NCBI GenBank assembly: GCA_019634635.1
Contig: JAHCBB010000022.1
Location: 1 to 64,000 of the forward strand
DNA: 64,000 bases
Origin: Verrucomicrobiia bacterium
GTDB lineage: Bacteria > Verrucomicrobiota > Verrucomicrobiia > Limisphaerales > UBA9464
Direction: 5' to 3'
The notes beneath the pieces are model-generated. The model was not told the DNA's origin. It ran no database searches and saw only the letters and a list, made by a program, of their open reading frames with translations. Position 1 is the first letter of the stretch, and every line of letters starts with the position of its first letter. Made by a program: the position numbers and the translations under genes. Positions 34,496-44,465 of the stretch are shown here, one piece after another.

Positions 34496-36439
34496 ATGCC
34501 CTTCACGCGTGTCTTCGCGGACCAGACGCAACACCCGCTCCTTCCCACCGCGGTGCTGGTCCGCCTGACCAGATTGAGCGTGGCGGGATCCCCAGCACCC
34601 ACCTCCCCTCTGGAAGTGGCCCAGTTGAATCAGCGGCCCTGGGAGGAAGTCGTGCAGGAATTCCACGAGTCCGGCGCCAGTCCTGATGCCACCCGCCGTT
34701 TGCGGGACGCCCATCGCGAATTCGGGAAGTGCTTTTCCGACCTGAGGCGGGTCTTGCCGGAAGTCTCGACTGTGACGGGTTGTCACGAACTCAGCGTGGA
34801 TCGCCTCGCCCGGGCGCTGTTCGCCTTCCGGTTGGTCGCCGAATGTCTGGAAGTGCTCACACCGCCCCAGGTTTCCTACGAACAGGGGCCACAAGGCACG
34901 GTGGACGTGCTGGAGAGTTTCACCCAGGCTTTTCGCCGAATCGTGGGAGCCACCTGGTCCGTGCTGTTCCCTGCGGACCAAATGTCACTCGTGGCCGATG
35001 CGTCGGCGCAGTTCTGGGTGGCCTGCCTGCACCACGCGCGCCCGGACGAGATGGCTTCGGGCTTCATTGGCTACTTCCGCCTCCCTCACGCCGACCGCTT
35101 TCGGGCACTCAATTCCGGGTTGGTGCCCGACCGCACCTTGCGGGTTCGGGACGTGATCAGCGAGCACGTGAATTCCGCTCACGACCGGCTCCGCCAGCTG
35201 CACGAAGCGGTGGCCGCCGGGGTTCGGGAAGGGCCCGAACGGCTCTTCGCGGAAATGACCCGGCAGGCGATGAAAATCGGATTGCCTCCGCTGGTCATGC
35301 AATTCTGCCACTACCTGATGCGCGAGGCCTGCGACGCCCTGGCAGGACTCGATGGACATCTGGCCGCGCGGGAGGACCGCTTCCTCCAGTATCTCATCCA
35401 TCAGACCACCCGATCGGTCGAGGAATATGGCGCACAGGTCCACAGTCGCGCGGAGCTGACCGAGGAGGGCATCGCTGAAGTCTTGGGTGAACTTGATGGG
35501 CTCGTCGGCATCCAAGCCGTGAAGGCCAAGGTCCGCGACGTGGCCAACATCGCCCGACTACAACAACTTCGTGTCGCCCAGGGACTCCCGACCCTTGCCA
35601 CCAGTTATCATGTGGTCTTCATCGGCAATCCCGGCACCGGCAAGACGACGGTCGCGCGGTTGTTGGCCCGCATCTACAAGGCGCTGGGCGTCCTGCGCAA
35701 AGGCCATCTGGTGGAATGCGACCGCGCCGCGCTGGTGGGGGAATACGTCGGGCAAACAGCGCCCAAGACCCACGCGGTCATTGATTCGGCACTCGATGGA
35801 CTCCTGTTCATTGACGAAGCCTTTACTCTGGCGCGCGAGGGGGAGGATTATGGTCAGGAGGTGATCGCCACGCTGCTCAAGCGGATGGAGGACCATCGGG
35901 ACCGACTCGTCGTCGTCGTGGCTGGCTATCCAGCGGAGATGGAGAGTTTCATCAATTCGAATCCGGGTTTGCGCTCCCGCTTCAACCGCATCATCTCGTT
36001 TCCAGACTACAGTCCGCATGAGCTCTGTCGCATCCTGGCCCTGATGTGCCGCCGCCACGACCTCCGCCTGGCCCCGACGTTGAAGGAGCGGCTCATCGCC
36101 CTGTTCCACGCGTATCATCACCAGCGCGATGGCCGGTTCGGGAACGCCCGTCTGGTGCGCAACTGCTTTGAGCATCTCATCGCCGCCCAGGCGTCACGTC
36201 TGGTGGCGGGACCTCCTCCGAACGCCCGCGCGCTCAGCGAATTCGTGCTGGATGATCTGGCGTGGCCCCCCGAACTCACGGATGTGCTCCCGCCCCCGTC
36301 TTCGCGGCGCTATCAGCTCAAGTGCCCGTCCTGTGGCGCCCTCTATTCCTGGACCCCGGAGCTGGATCTTGACGAGGCGCAGTGCACCCGCTGTCAGACC
36401 CTCTACGACGCCTCGTTTGGCGAACTGACCACGGGCTGA
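34496..36439 (+). CDS. CbxX/CfxQ-type AAA+ ATPase with C-terminal zinc ribbon
   Basis: This protein of about 647 residues carries a long helical N-terminal region (about 1-330) with no family I recognise. The AAA+ domain of the CbxX/CfxQ/SpoVK class follows: GELDGLVGIQAVKAKVRDVANIARLQQLR, Walker A GNPGTGKTT (about 377-385), EYVGQTAPKT, Walker B LLFIDEAFTL (about 436-445), VVVVAGYPAEMESFINSNPGLRSRFNRII, and the lid. The C-terminus is a four-Cys zinc ribbon (CPSC about 610-613, CTRC about 630-633). Relatives remodel Rubisco or act in ESX secretion and sporulation; the target here is unknown. ATG 34496 is the likely start although the frame is open to 34169. It is flanked by RAYT-type elements on both sides. 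Confidence 0.78.
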   Translation: MPFTRVFADQTQHPLLPTAVLVRLTRLSVAGSPAPTSPLEVAQLNQRPWEEVVQEFHESGASPDATRRLRDAHREFGKCFSDLRRVLPEVSTVTGCHELSVDRLARALFAFRLVAECLEVLTPPQVSYEQGPQGTVDVLESFTQAFRRIVGATWSVLFPADQMSLVADASAQFWVACLHHARPDEMASGFIGYFRLPHADRFRALNSGLVPDRTLRVRDVISEHVNSAHDRLRQLHEAVAAGVREGPERLFAEMTRQAMKIGLPPLVMQFCHYLMREACDALAGLDGHLAAREDRFLQYLIHQTTRSVEEYGAQVHSRAELTEEGIAEVLGELDGLVGIQAVKAKVRDVANIARLQQLRVAQGLPTLATSYHVVFIGNPGTGKTTVARLLARIYKALGVLRKGHLVECDRAALVGEYVGQTAPKTHAVIDSALDGLLFIDEAFTLAREGEDYGQEVIATLLKRMEDHRDRLVVVVAGYPAEMESFINSNPGLRSRFNRIISFPDYSPHELCRILALMCRRHDLRLAPTLKERLIALFHAYHHQRDGRFGNARLVRNCFEHLIAAQASRLVAGPPPNARALSEFVLDDLAWPPELTDVLPPPSSRRYQLKCPSCGALYSWTPELDLDEAQCTRCQTLYDASFGELTTG

Positions 36440-36524
36440 TCTTCGTTGATTGTCAGTGGATGTCCGCCGGCGTCCCCGCAGCAATGGATGCGCGCCCAAG
36501 TAGCGGAGGGACAAGAAACCAGCA

Positions 36525-37452
36525 GGGACAGGACAACGATCCGTAGATCAGGCGATGACGGGTGGCTGATGGAGCCTTGGATGCTGTCTTCATGCGCCAG
36601 CGTCGTCTGAAGGCTCCCGCCTCATTTCCGGTGGCCCATGATCACTGCCTGTCGCGGGTGGTGAAGCGGCATACATTGATCTCAATCCGGTGCGGGCCGG
36701 ATTGGTGGAGGATCCCAAGGACTGTCGCTGGTGCGGGTACGGGGCGGCGGCCGCCGGGAATGCCACGGCCCGTGAAGCTCTGGCCGCGGTATTGGCGATG
36801 GCCCAACGACGGCGGGAGGTCGCGCAAGAACCCGGGCAGGCGTTGGCGACGTACCGGATGTGGCTCTTCGGACAGGGGGAGGAGCGGGAAGGAACAGCTC
36901 CGGACGGTGGATCGGCGCGGAAGGGATTTTCGCGGGAGGCGGTGCTGGCGGTGTTGGCGGTGTTGGCGGCGCGGGGAAAGGTTTCGTTGCCGGAGTACCT
37001 GCAACTGCGGGTGCGGTACTTCGCCGACGGGGCGGTGCTGGGAACGCGGGAGTATGTGGACGGGGTGTTCCACGCCCTGCAGGGGCGCTGGGGCCACCGG
37101 CGCCGCGACGGCGCCCGGCCGATGATCGGGTCTGCCCGGCGACCAGTGCGTGCTGCGGGATCTGCGAAAGCAGGTCTTTGGCTGAGGGGGGGATCGGGTG
37201 CGGACTGAATACCCCATCAAGTCGCAGGGTGAGCTGACTCTCGAGATGGCTCAAGCACTCCAGCCGGGCTGCCGCCTGCCGCCTTGGGTCCGCCAGAAAT
37301 TCGGGAGAATGTGATTCCAGTTCGCCCCTGAGCCGAGAAGCCCCATCGGTCGCTCGTCCCGTTCGTTTCCTCTGAAAGTGCCAGACGGACTCCAATACGC
37401 GCACCAATAGCTGTCCTGTCCCTTGGCTCGGGGCGAATAGTTGTCCTGTCCC
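36525..37452. mobile_element. RAYT-type element with 13-bp inverted ends
   Basis: GGGACAGGACAAC (36525-36537) and its exact complement GTTGTCCTGTCCC (37440-37452) enclose the transposase remnant. A near-identical right end, GCTGTCCTGTCCC, also sits at 37410-37422. Nothing else in this interval looks like a gene. Confidence 0.6.
36592..37208 (+). pseudogene. REP-associated tyrosine transposase (RAYT) remnant
   Basis: The first about 24 codons (MRQRRLKAPASFPVAHDHCLSRVV) match the N-terminus of IS200-like RAYT proteins. The sequence then jumps, out of frame, at about 36665-36671 to the family's second half (YIDLNPVRAGLVEDPKDCRWCGYG, from 36672). It continues to 37208 with the Verrucomicrobiota-type C-terminal extension (GFSREAVLAVLAVLAARGKVSLPEYLQLRVRYFADGAVLG). 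About 100-120 residues are missing, including the HUH motif and catalytic Tyr, so the protein is inactive. Confidence 0.75.
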
Positions 37453-37465
37453 CTGTCTCGGGGCG
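37406..37465 (+). repeat. 30-bp direct duplication of the element end
   Basis: Two consecutive 30-nt copies (37406-37435 and 37436-37465) share AATAG(C/T)TGTCCTGTCCC followed by G-CTCGGGGCG. They form the right edge of the RAYT element, 14 nt before the stop codon of the first permease. Confidence 0.65.
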
Positions 37466-37479
37466 GGATGTTCATTTCG

Positions 37480-39906
37480 TTACTCGGTTCGCAGCGCTTC
37501 CATGGGATTGAGGCTGACTGCCCTTCTCGCGGGCAGCAGGCACGCCAATAGGCCCACGAGGCCGACCACCAAGATCACTCCCAGCAGTGTCCAGGGATCC
37601 AGCGCGTTCAGGGCTTTCGCCCGGCCGCGCTTTGGGAGTGCGGACATGATGGCGGTCCCGATGAGGAGCCCCGGCACGGCACCGAGGATCAGCAACCGGC
37701 CGCCCTGCCACATGATCAGGCGCAATACCTGGGCCCGGGTCGCACCCACTGCGAGGCGCACCCCAACTTCGCGGGTGCGCTCGATCGCGGAGAACGCCAC
37801 CACGCCGTGAACGCCCAGCAGCGCAATCAATAACCCCACTCCGGAAATGCTTCCGAGGACAGACACGCGCTGCCAGACCTCCCCCTGGCGTTGGTCGATC
37901 AGATCCTTGATGAACACCGCCTGCGCCACAGGCTGGCGTGCGTCGATCCGGCGCAATACTTCGCGAACAGGTCCGGCCATCGTGCGTGCCTCAGCCCGCG
38001 TGCGCACCAGGAAGGTGAACGGACTGGGCAGGGCGGTGGCACGATGCCCGCAGATTACTTCCGGGCCAACCCGCTGATGATTTGTCAGCGGATGGCGATC
38101 CCCGACCACGCCGACGATGACCGCGCGGTTCGTGCTCCCGGGAATGCTCAACTGCCGGTCCAAGGGATCGCCGCCCTGAAAATAGTCCCGGGCGAACGAT
38201 TCGTTCACCAGCGCCTCGCGGGCGGCCTGCCGCGAGTCCGCCGACAAGTCGCGACCGGCGAGCAACCGCATCCCCTCCAGGGCGGCCGCCCCCTGGCTGG
38301 TGTACAGGGTCGCGGCGGTCAGGCGGTGTTCCACCCCGTCCGCCGTCGCGGGCAGCGTGAACTCCATTTGATGCGCCCAGGCGGAGAGCACCCCGCTCCG
38401 GGAAACGGCGGCCAGTTCAACGCCCGGCAGCTCCCCGAGCGCGCGCAGCGCCTGGTCCGCATAGGCGTTGCGATCCTCCGGTTCGGGATGCGAATCGTTC
38501 CGCAAGTCCACGCTGACGGCGAGCAGGTGCGCGGGTTGTATTCCGAGGTCGGTGTTGCGCACATTGAGATACACGCGCAGCAACGACCCGGCGACCACGC
38601 ACAGGATCAACGCCATCGTCACCTCGGAAGCGACCAGGAAGTTGCGAAAGCGATGTCGTCGCCGGCCGCTGACCATCTGTCCGCCCTCCTTCAAGGCGTC
38701 CGTCAGGTTGGCGCGGGAGGATTGCAGCGCGGGCAGCAGCGCGATCAGTGATCCGAGCAGCACCGAACCTCCCGCCGCGAGGGCGTACAAGCGCCAGTCC
38801 ATTTTGGCGTCGATTTGCTGCAACCGCAGGAGATCGTGAAACCAGAACGACACCGCGAGTCCGAGCGCGCCGCCGAGCAGCGCGACCAGGATGGATTCGC
38901 CCATGACCTGCCGCACCACGCGCCAGCGATTCGCGCCGAGCGCAAGCCGGATGGCGAATTCACGCTGCCGGGCGAGCACCCGCACGAGCAGGAGATGGGT
39001 GATGTTGAAACACGCAATGCCCACCACACTTGCCAGGATGATCCCGGCGAAGAGCCACATGATCATCGCCTCGGGCGGGATGCCATGCTGTTCCTGGTCG
39101 AGTCGGCGGTCCAGCGGCGCGACCCGTGCGCCCTGGTACGCGAAGGGTTGCCGGCCGGGCTCCGCAGAGTTGGAAGCAGAAGAGAACTCCCGTTCCAGTA
39201 CGGGCGCGAGTGTGTCCAGTTCCGCCTGGGCCTGTGACCGGGAGACGCCCGGCTTCAATCGGCCAAACAGCCACAGCCAACGTCCGGAATGTTCGGGCAC
39301 AAAACGCACGGGCAACCAAAGGTCGGTGTTGAAGGCCAGCCAGGTGGAACGCATCGCCGCAGGCAACACGCCCACCACCGTGTGGAGTTCGTTGTTGAGC
39401 CGCAGTTCACGGCCGATGATGTCTGGGTCGGCGTCCAGCTTCTCGCGCCACAGTTGTTCCGAAATGATAACCCCACCCGCGCCCGCGCCCGAGGTCAGTT
39501 CGTCCGTCTCGTGGAACAGCCGGCCCTGCGCCGGCACCACTCCCGTCATGCGCAACAGGCTCGCGGAAATGCCGACCGCTGCATACCCCGTTGGTTCGCC
39601 GACGTCGGTCAGCGTCATGGGGTCGCCCCACACCATGGTGCCGGCCTCGTCCAGGAACGACAGATTTTCCCGATAGCCCAGCGCCAGCGAGGCGGGGAAC
39701 GCCGCCTCGACCTGGCGTTCGCCGATGCGGAAAAACTTCACCATCCTTTCGCGTTCGGGAAACGGCATCAGCTTCAATTGATTATCCCGCATTGACGCGT
39801 ACAACACGCTCACGGTGCCGATCAGGAGCGCGACGGTCAGCAGGATCACGCCATTGGTGAATGGGTGCTTCAGCAATTGGCGGAGGGCGAATTTCAGGTC
39901 GGACAT
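37480..39906 (-). CDS. ADOP/MacB-type ABC permease 1 (most divergent)
   Basis: This 808-aa inner-membrane permease has the duplicated MacB_PCD-FtsX layout typical of ADOP proteins. TM1 lies at about 18-40, followed by periplasmic core 1, a first FtsX TM block (IILASVVGIACFNITHLLLVRVLARQREFAIRLALGANRWRVV), core 2, and a second FtsX block (SGVGLLIALLGVHGVVAFSAIERTREVGVRLAVGATRAQVLRL). It ends LPARRAVSLNPMEALRTE. The N-terminus (SDLKFALRQLLKHPFTNGVILLTVALLIGTVSVLYASM) differs from the NPGFTAVAVLTLALGIGANTAIFS consensus of the others, so it is the outlier of the set and last in transcription order. Substrate unknown. Confidence 0.85.
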   Translation of the reverse strand: MSDLKFALRQLLKHPFTNGVILLTVALLIGTVSVLYASMRDNQLKLMPFPERERMVKFFRIGERQVEAAFPASLALGYRENLSFLDEAGTMVWGDPMTLTDVGEPTGYAAVGISASLLRMTGVVPAQGRLFHETDELTSGAGAGGVIISEQLWREKLDADPDIIGRELRLNNELHTVVGVLPAAMRSTWLAFNTDLWLPVRFVPEHSGRWLWLFGRLKPGVSRSQAQAELDTLAPVLEREFSSASNSAEPGRQPFAYQGARVAPLDRRLDQEQHGIPPEAMIMWLFAGIILASVVGIACFNITHLLLVRVLARQREFAIRLALGANRWRVVRQVMGESILVALLGGALGLAVSFWFHDLLRLQQIDAKMDWRLYALAAGGSVLLGSLIALLPALQSSRANLTDALKEGGQMVSGRRRHRFRNFLVASEVTMALILCVVAGSLLRVYLNVRNTDLGIQPAHLLAVSVDLRNDSHPEPEDRNAYADQALRALGELPGVELAAVSRSGVLSAWAHQMEFTLPATADGVEHRLTAATLYTSQGAAALEGMRLLAGRDLSADSRQAAREALVNESFARDYFQGGDPLDRQLSIPGSTNRAVIVGVVGDRHPLTNHQRVGPEVICGHRATALPSPFTFLVRTRAEARTMAGPVREVLRRIDARQPVAQAVFIKDLIDQRQGEVWQRVSVLGSISGVGLLIALLGVHGVVAFSAIERTREVGVRLAVGATRAQVLRLIMWQGGRLLILGAVPGLLIGTAIMSALPKRGRAKALNALDPWTLLGVILVVGLVGLLACLLPARRAVSLNPMEALRTE

Positions 39907-39911
39907 GGGAA

Positions 39912-40315
39912 GTTATGAGTTATGAGTTATGAGTTGGAGACAGAGCGGCGGAGGGCGTTGAGCATTTTGCGGAGTCCGTGGGTCAGGCCGGTGGCTTTGG
40001 CGGCCTCAACCGCAGTGCAAAACTCTAAGTTCAATGCTCAGCGTCAATTGAGTGTCGAGTTTGGTGGTGGACCCTCTCGCATGAGCGATCAACTGAACAA
40101 CCATTCCTGAAGTTCGCCGGGCCTGACTCTCTGCGAGATTGGAGGGAATCGAAACTGCGGCTATTCGCATCTGGGAAGCGAGCCCGAACTTCTCCTCGTT
40201 GGGAAACTTGGCGGTCAGTCGGTCGGTCCGTCTGCCATGACGCACACCCTTCTGCCAACTGATCAACTCCCGGCAATTCCTCGGCGCTCGGAGTTCAGTG
40301 CTCATAACTCATAAC

Positions 40316-40324
<9 letters not shown>
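39912..40324 (-). mobile_element. Heptad-bounded four-helix-bundle element 1 (decayed)
   Basis: The left array is three GTTATGA heptads plus GTT (39912-39935) and the right array is three CTCATAA heptads plus CTC (40301-40324). They are the same length (24 nt) and inverted with respect to each other. Between them lies one four-helix-bundle pseudogene. The element fits exactly between permease 1 (start 5 nt away) and permease 2, whose stop codon lies inside the right array. Confidence 0.7.
39927..40305 (-). pseudogene. Four-helix-bundle protein (23S rRNA IVP family), frameshifted
   Basis: The reading frame from ATG 40305 gives MSTELRAPRNCRELISWQKG...EEKFGLASQMRIAAVSIPSNLAESQARRTS...TQLTLSIELRVLHCG and stops at 40006. 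A one-base shift near LSIEL restores the expected C-terminus (EFCTAVEAAKATGLTHGLRKMLNALRRSVSNS) up to a TAA at 39927. The intact relatives at 56068 and 58979 are 125 aa. The ATG is in the right heptad array and the TAA in the left one. Confidence 0.75.
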
Positions 40325-42778
<2,454 letters not shown>

Positions 42779-42801
42779 GGTTCGGCTCGCGGTGTGTCGG
42801 T

Positions 42802-44448
42802 TCATTTCGTGCCGTGGTCTCGCAGCAGCGCGGCAATGTCCGTGTGATTGCGTCGAGTGGCCCAGGCGAGGGGCGTGGCCCAAGGCGGGTCGTCCGGCAG
42901 ATTCGGCTTTGCGCCGCGCTGGAGCAGCAGTTCCGCCATCGCCTTCTGCGCGAACTTCGCGGCCCAACCCAGTGGCGTGGAGCAGAGGTCTTCGTCCCGT
43001 GCGTGCAGGTTCGCGCCGTGGTCAATGAAGAGTGCGGCCTTTTCCACGTCGCCGTTGCGCGCGCAGTGATGCAGCGGGGTGATGCCCAGCCAATCGGGCG
43101 CGGCGGGATTCATGCCATGTTGGAACAGCAGTTCGTTCAGCTCGCGCGTCTTTGCTCCGACTGCCCATCCGGGGAACTCGACGCGGCGCGGAAGATCGGG
43201 CTGGTAGCGCAGCATCAGACGCACGAAGGCTTCCCTGCCCTCGCTCGCCGCGTTGGCGAGCGCTCCGGGGTCGTTGGCCAGCGCCGGATTCGCCGCGAAA
43301 ACCGCCGCCGCGGTGAGCACGTCGCCGCTATAGGCGAGCAGATGAACCGCCCGCGAGGCGCCATGAGAGCAGAGCAGTTCGATCATCGCCGCGTTCCGCG
43401 GAGTGGAGTACCCGGCCGAACCCAGCGCCGCGCTCAGGGTGTCCGCAGAGCTCTCGATTTCCACGTTCGGATGTGCGCCGTGCTGCAGCAGCAGCCTCAC
43501 GATTTCGATGTGCCCCCGAACCACGGCGGAATGCAGCGCGTGGCCGTCCGGGGCGATGCCTTCCTCGGGCAGATTCGGATCGGCCCCGCGCTCCAGCAGC
43601 AGCCGGACGATCTCAATGTGTCCGCCGGCGGCGGCGTTTTTGATCGGCGCACCGCAGCCGGTGTAATAGCCGGCATAGTCGGAAAGCCGGTTGACGAGTG
43701 CCGGCTCCTGATCCAGCAGCTCGCGCACACGGGTTTGATTGCCGGTGGCACAGGCCATGCCGAGGTCCACGTTCGCGCCGCGGCGGACCAGGTGATCGTA
43801 AACCTCCCGAGGCTTGACCGGCCATTCGTCCGGCACGTCGCGCCAGCCGCGGAAATGGTAGTCGCCATTGGTCAGGTGGATTGGCCGCGCACCGTCGGAA
43901 CGTCGCGCGTTGAGTTCGGCGCCGCGTCTCAGCAGTTCATCAACGAAATCCAACTGCCGCGTCATCACCGCCCAGTGGATGGGTTGATTGGACCGCTGGT
44001 CACCCGCGTGGAGCAGGTCCGGCGAGGCGTCCAGCAACGCGCACAGCCTTGCGAGGTCATGCTCCCGGATGGCGGCAGCCATGGGTTCGCCGCGGGGCGA
44101 GGCGCCGCATCGCTCCGCCAGCTTCGAGGCGAGCAGGTCTTCCATGTCCGCGTAACCGCGGTCGCGCGCGATCTCGAGCAGGCTGTCGTTGACCGCCAGG
44201 CCGAAGGGATCGGGATCGCGGTCGAGAAGGAAGGCGGCGACCTCAAGGCGGTTCTCGCGGACCGCGAAGTAAAGCGGCTTGCGGTAGGCGTGGTGACAGC
44301 GCACCAGCGCCGGGTCCTTCGCCAGCAGCCGCTTCACAGTTTCCAAGTCACCCGCCAGGCAGGCGCAGAACAGCGCCCAGACATCCGTGCCGGTGCCGGC
44401 CGACCACTTCAGCGGCCGGTCGTGTTTCAGTTCTTCAGGCTGGGTCAT
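42802..44448 (-). CDS. Ankyrin-repeat protein
   Basis: This 548-aa soluble protein has about ten ankyrin-type repeats and no signal peptide. Clear examples are LFCACLAGDLETVKRLLAKDPALV, GGHIEIVRLLLERGADPNLP, RGHIEIVRLLLQHGAHPNV, GITPLHHCARNGDVEKAALFIDHGANLHARD and STPLGWAAKFAQKAMAELLLQRGAKPNLP. Such domains mediate protein binding. It sits in the permease series with 17 nt on its 5' side and 23 nt on its 3' side, so it is likely part of the transcript. No link to transport is evident from sequence. Confidence 0.85.
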   Translation of the reverse strand: MTQPEELKHDRPLKWSAGTGTDVWALFCACLAGDLETVKRLLAKDPALVRCHHAYRKPLYFAVRENRLEVAAFLLDRDPDPFGLAVNDSLLEIARDRGYADMEDLLASKLAERCGASPRGEPMAAAIREHDLARLCALLDASPDLLHAGDQRSNQPIHWAVMTRQLDFVDELLRRGAELNARRSDGARPIHLTNGDYHFRGWRDVPDEWPVKPREVYDHLVRRGANVDLGMACATGNQTRVRELLDQEPALVNRLSDYAGYYTGCGAPIKNAAAGGHIEIVRLLLERGADPNLPEEGIAPDGHALHSAVVRGHIEIVRLLLQHGAHPNVEIESSADTLSAALGSAGYSTPRNAAMIELLCSHGASRAVHLLAYSGDVLTAAAVFAANPALANDPGALANAASEGREAFVRLMLRYQPDLPRRVEFPGWAVGAKTRELNELLFQHGMNPAAPDWLGITPLHHCARNGDVEKAALFIDHGANLHARDEDLCSTPLGWAAKFAQKAMAELLLQRGAKPNLPDDPPWATPLAWATRRNHTDIAALLRDHGTK

Positions 44449-44465
44449 GATCTTGAACTTTCACC

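Noticed and set aside
34304..34981. 225-codon minus-strand frame opposite the AAA ATPase N-terminus
   Set aside because: It is antisense to the ATPase frame and has no family features or start context.
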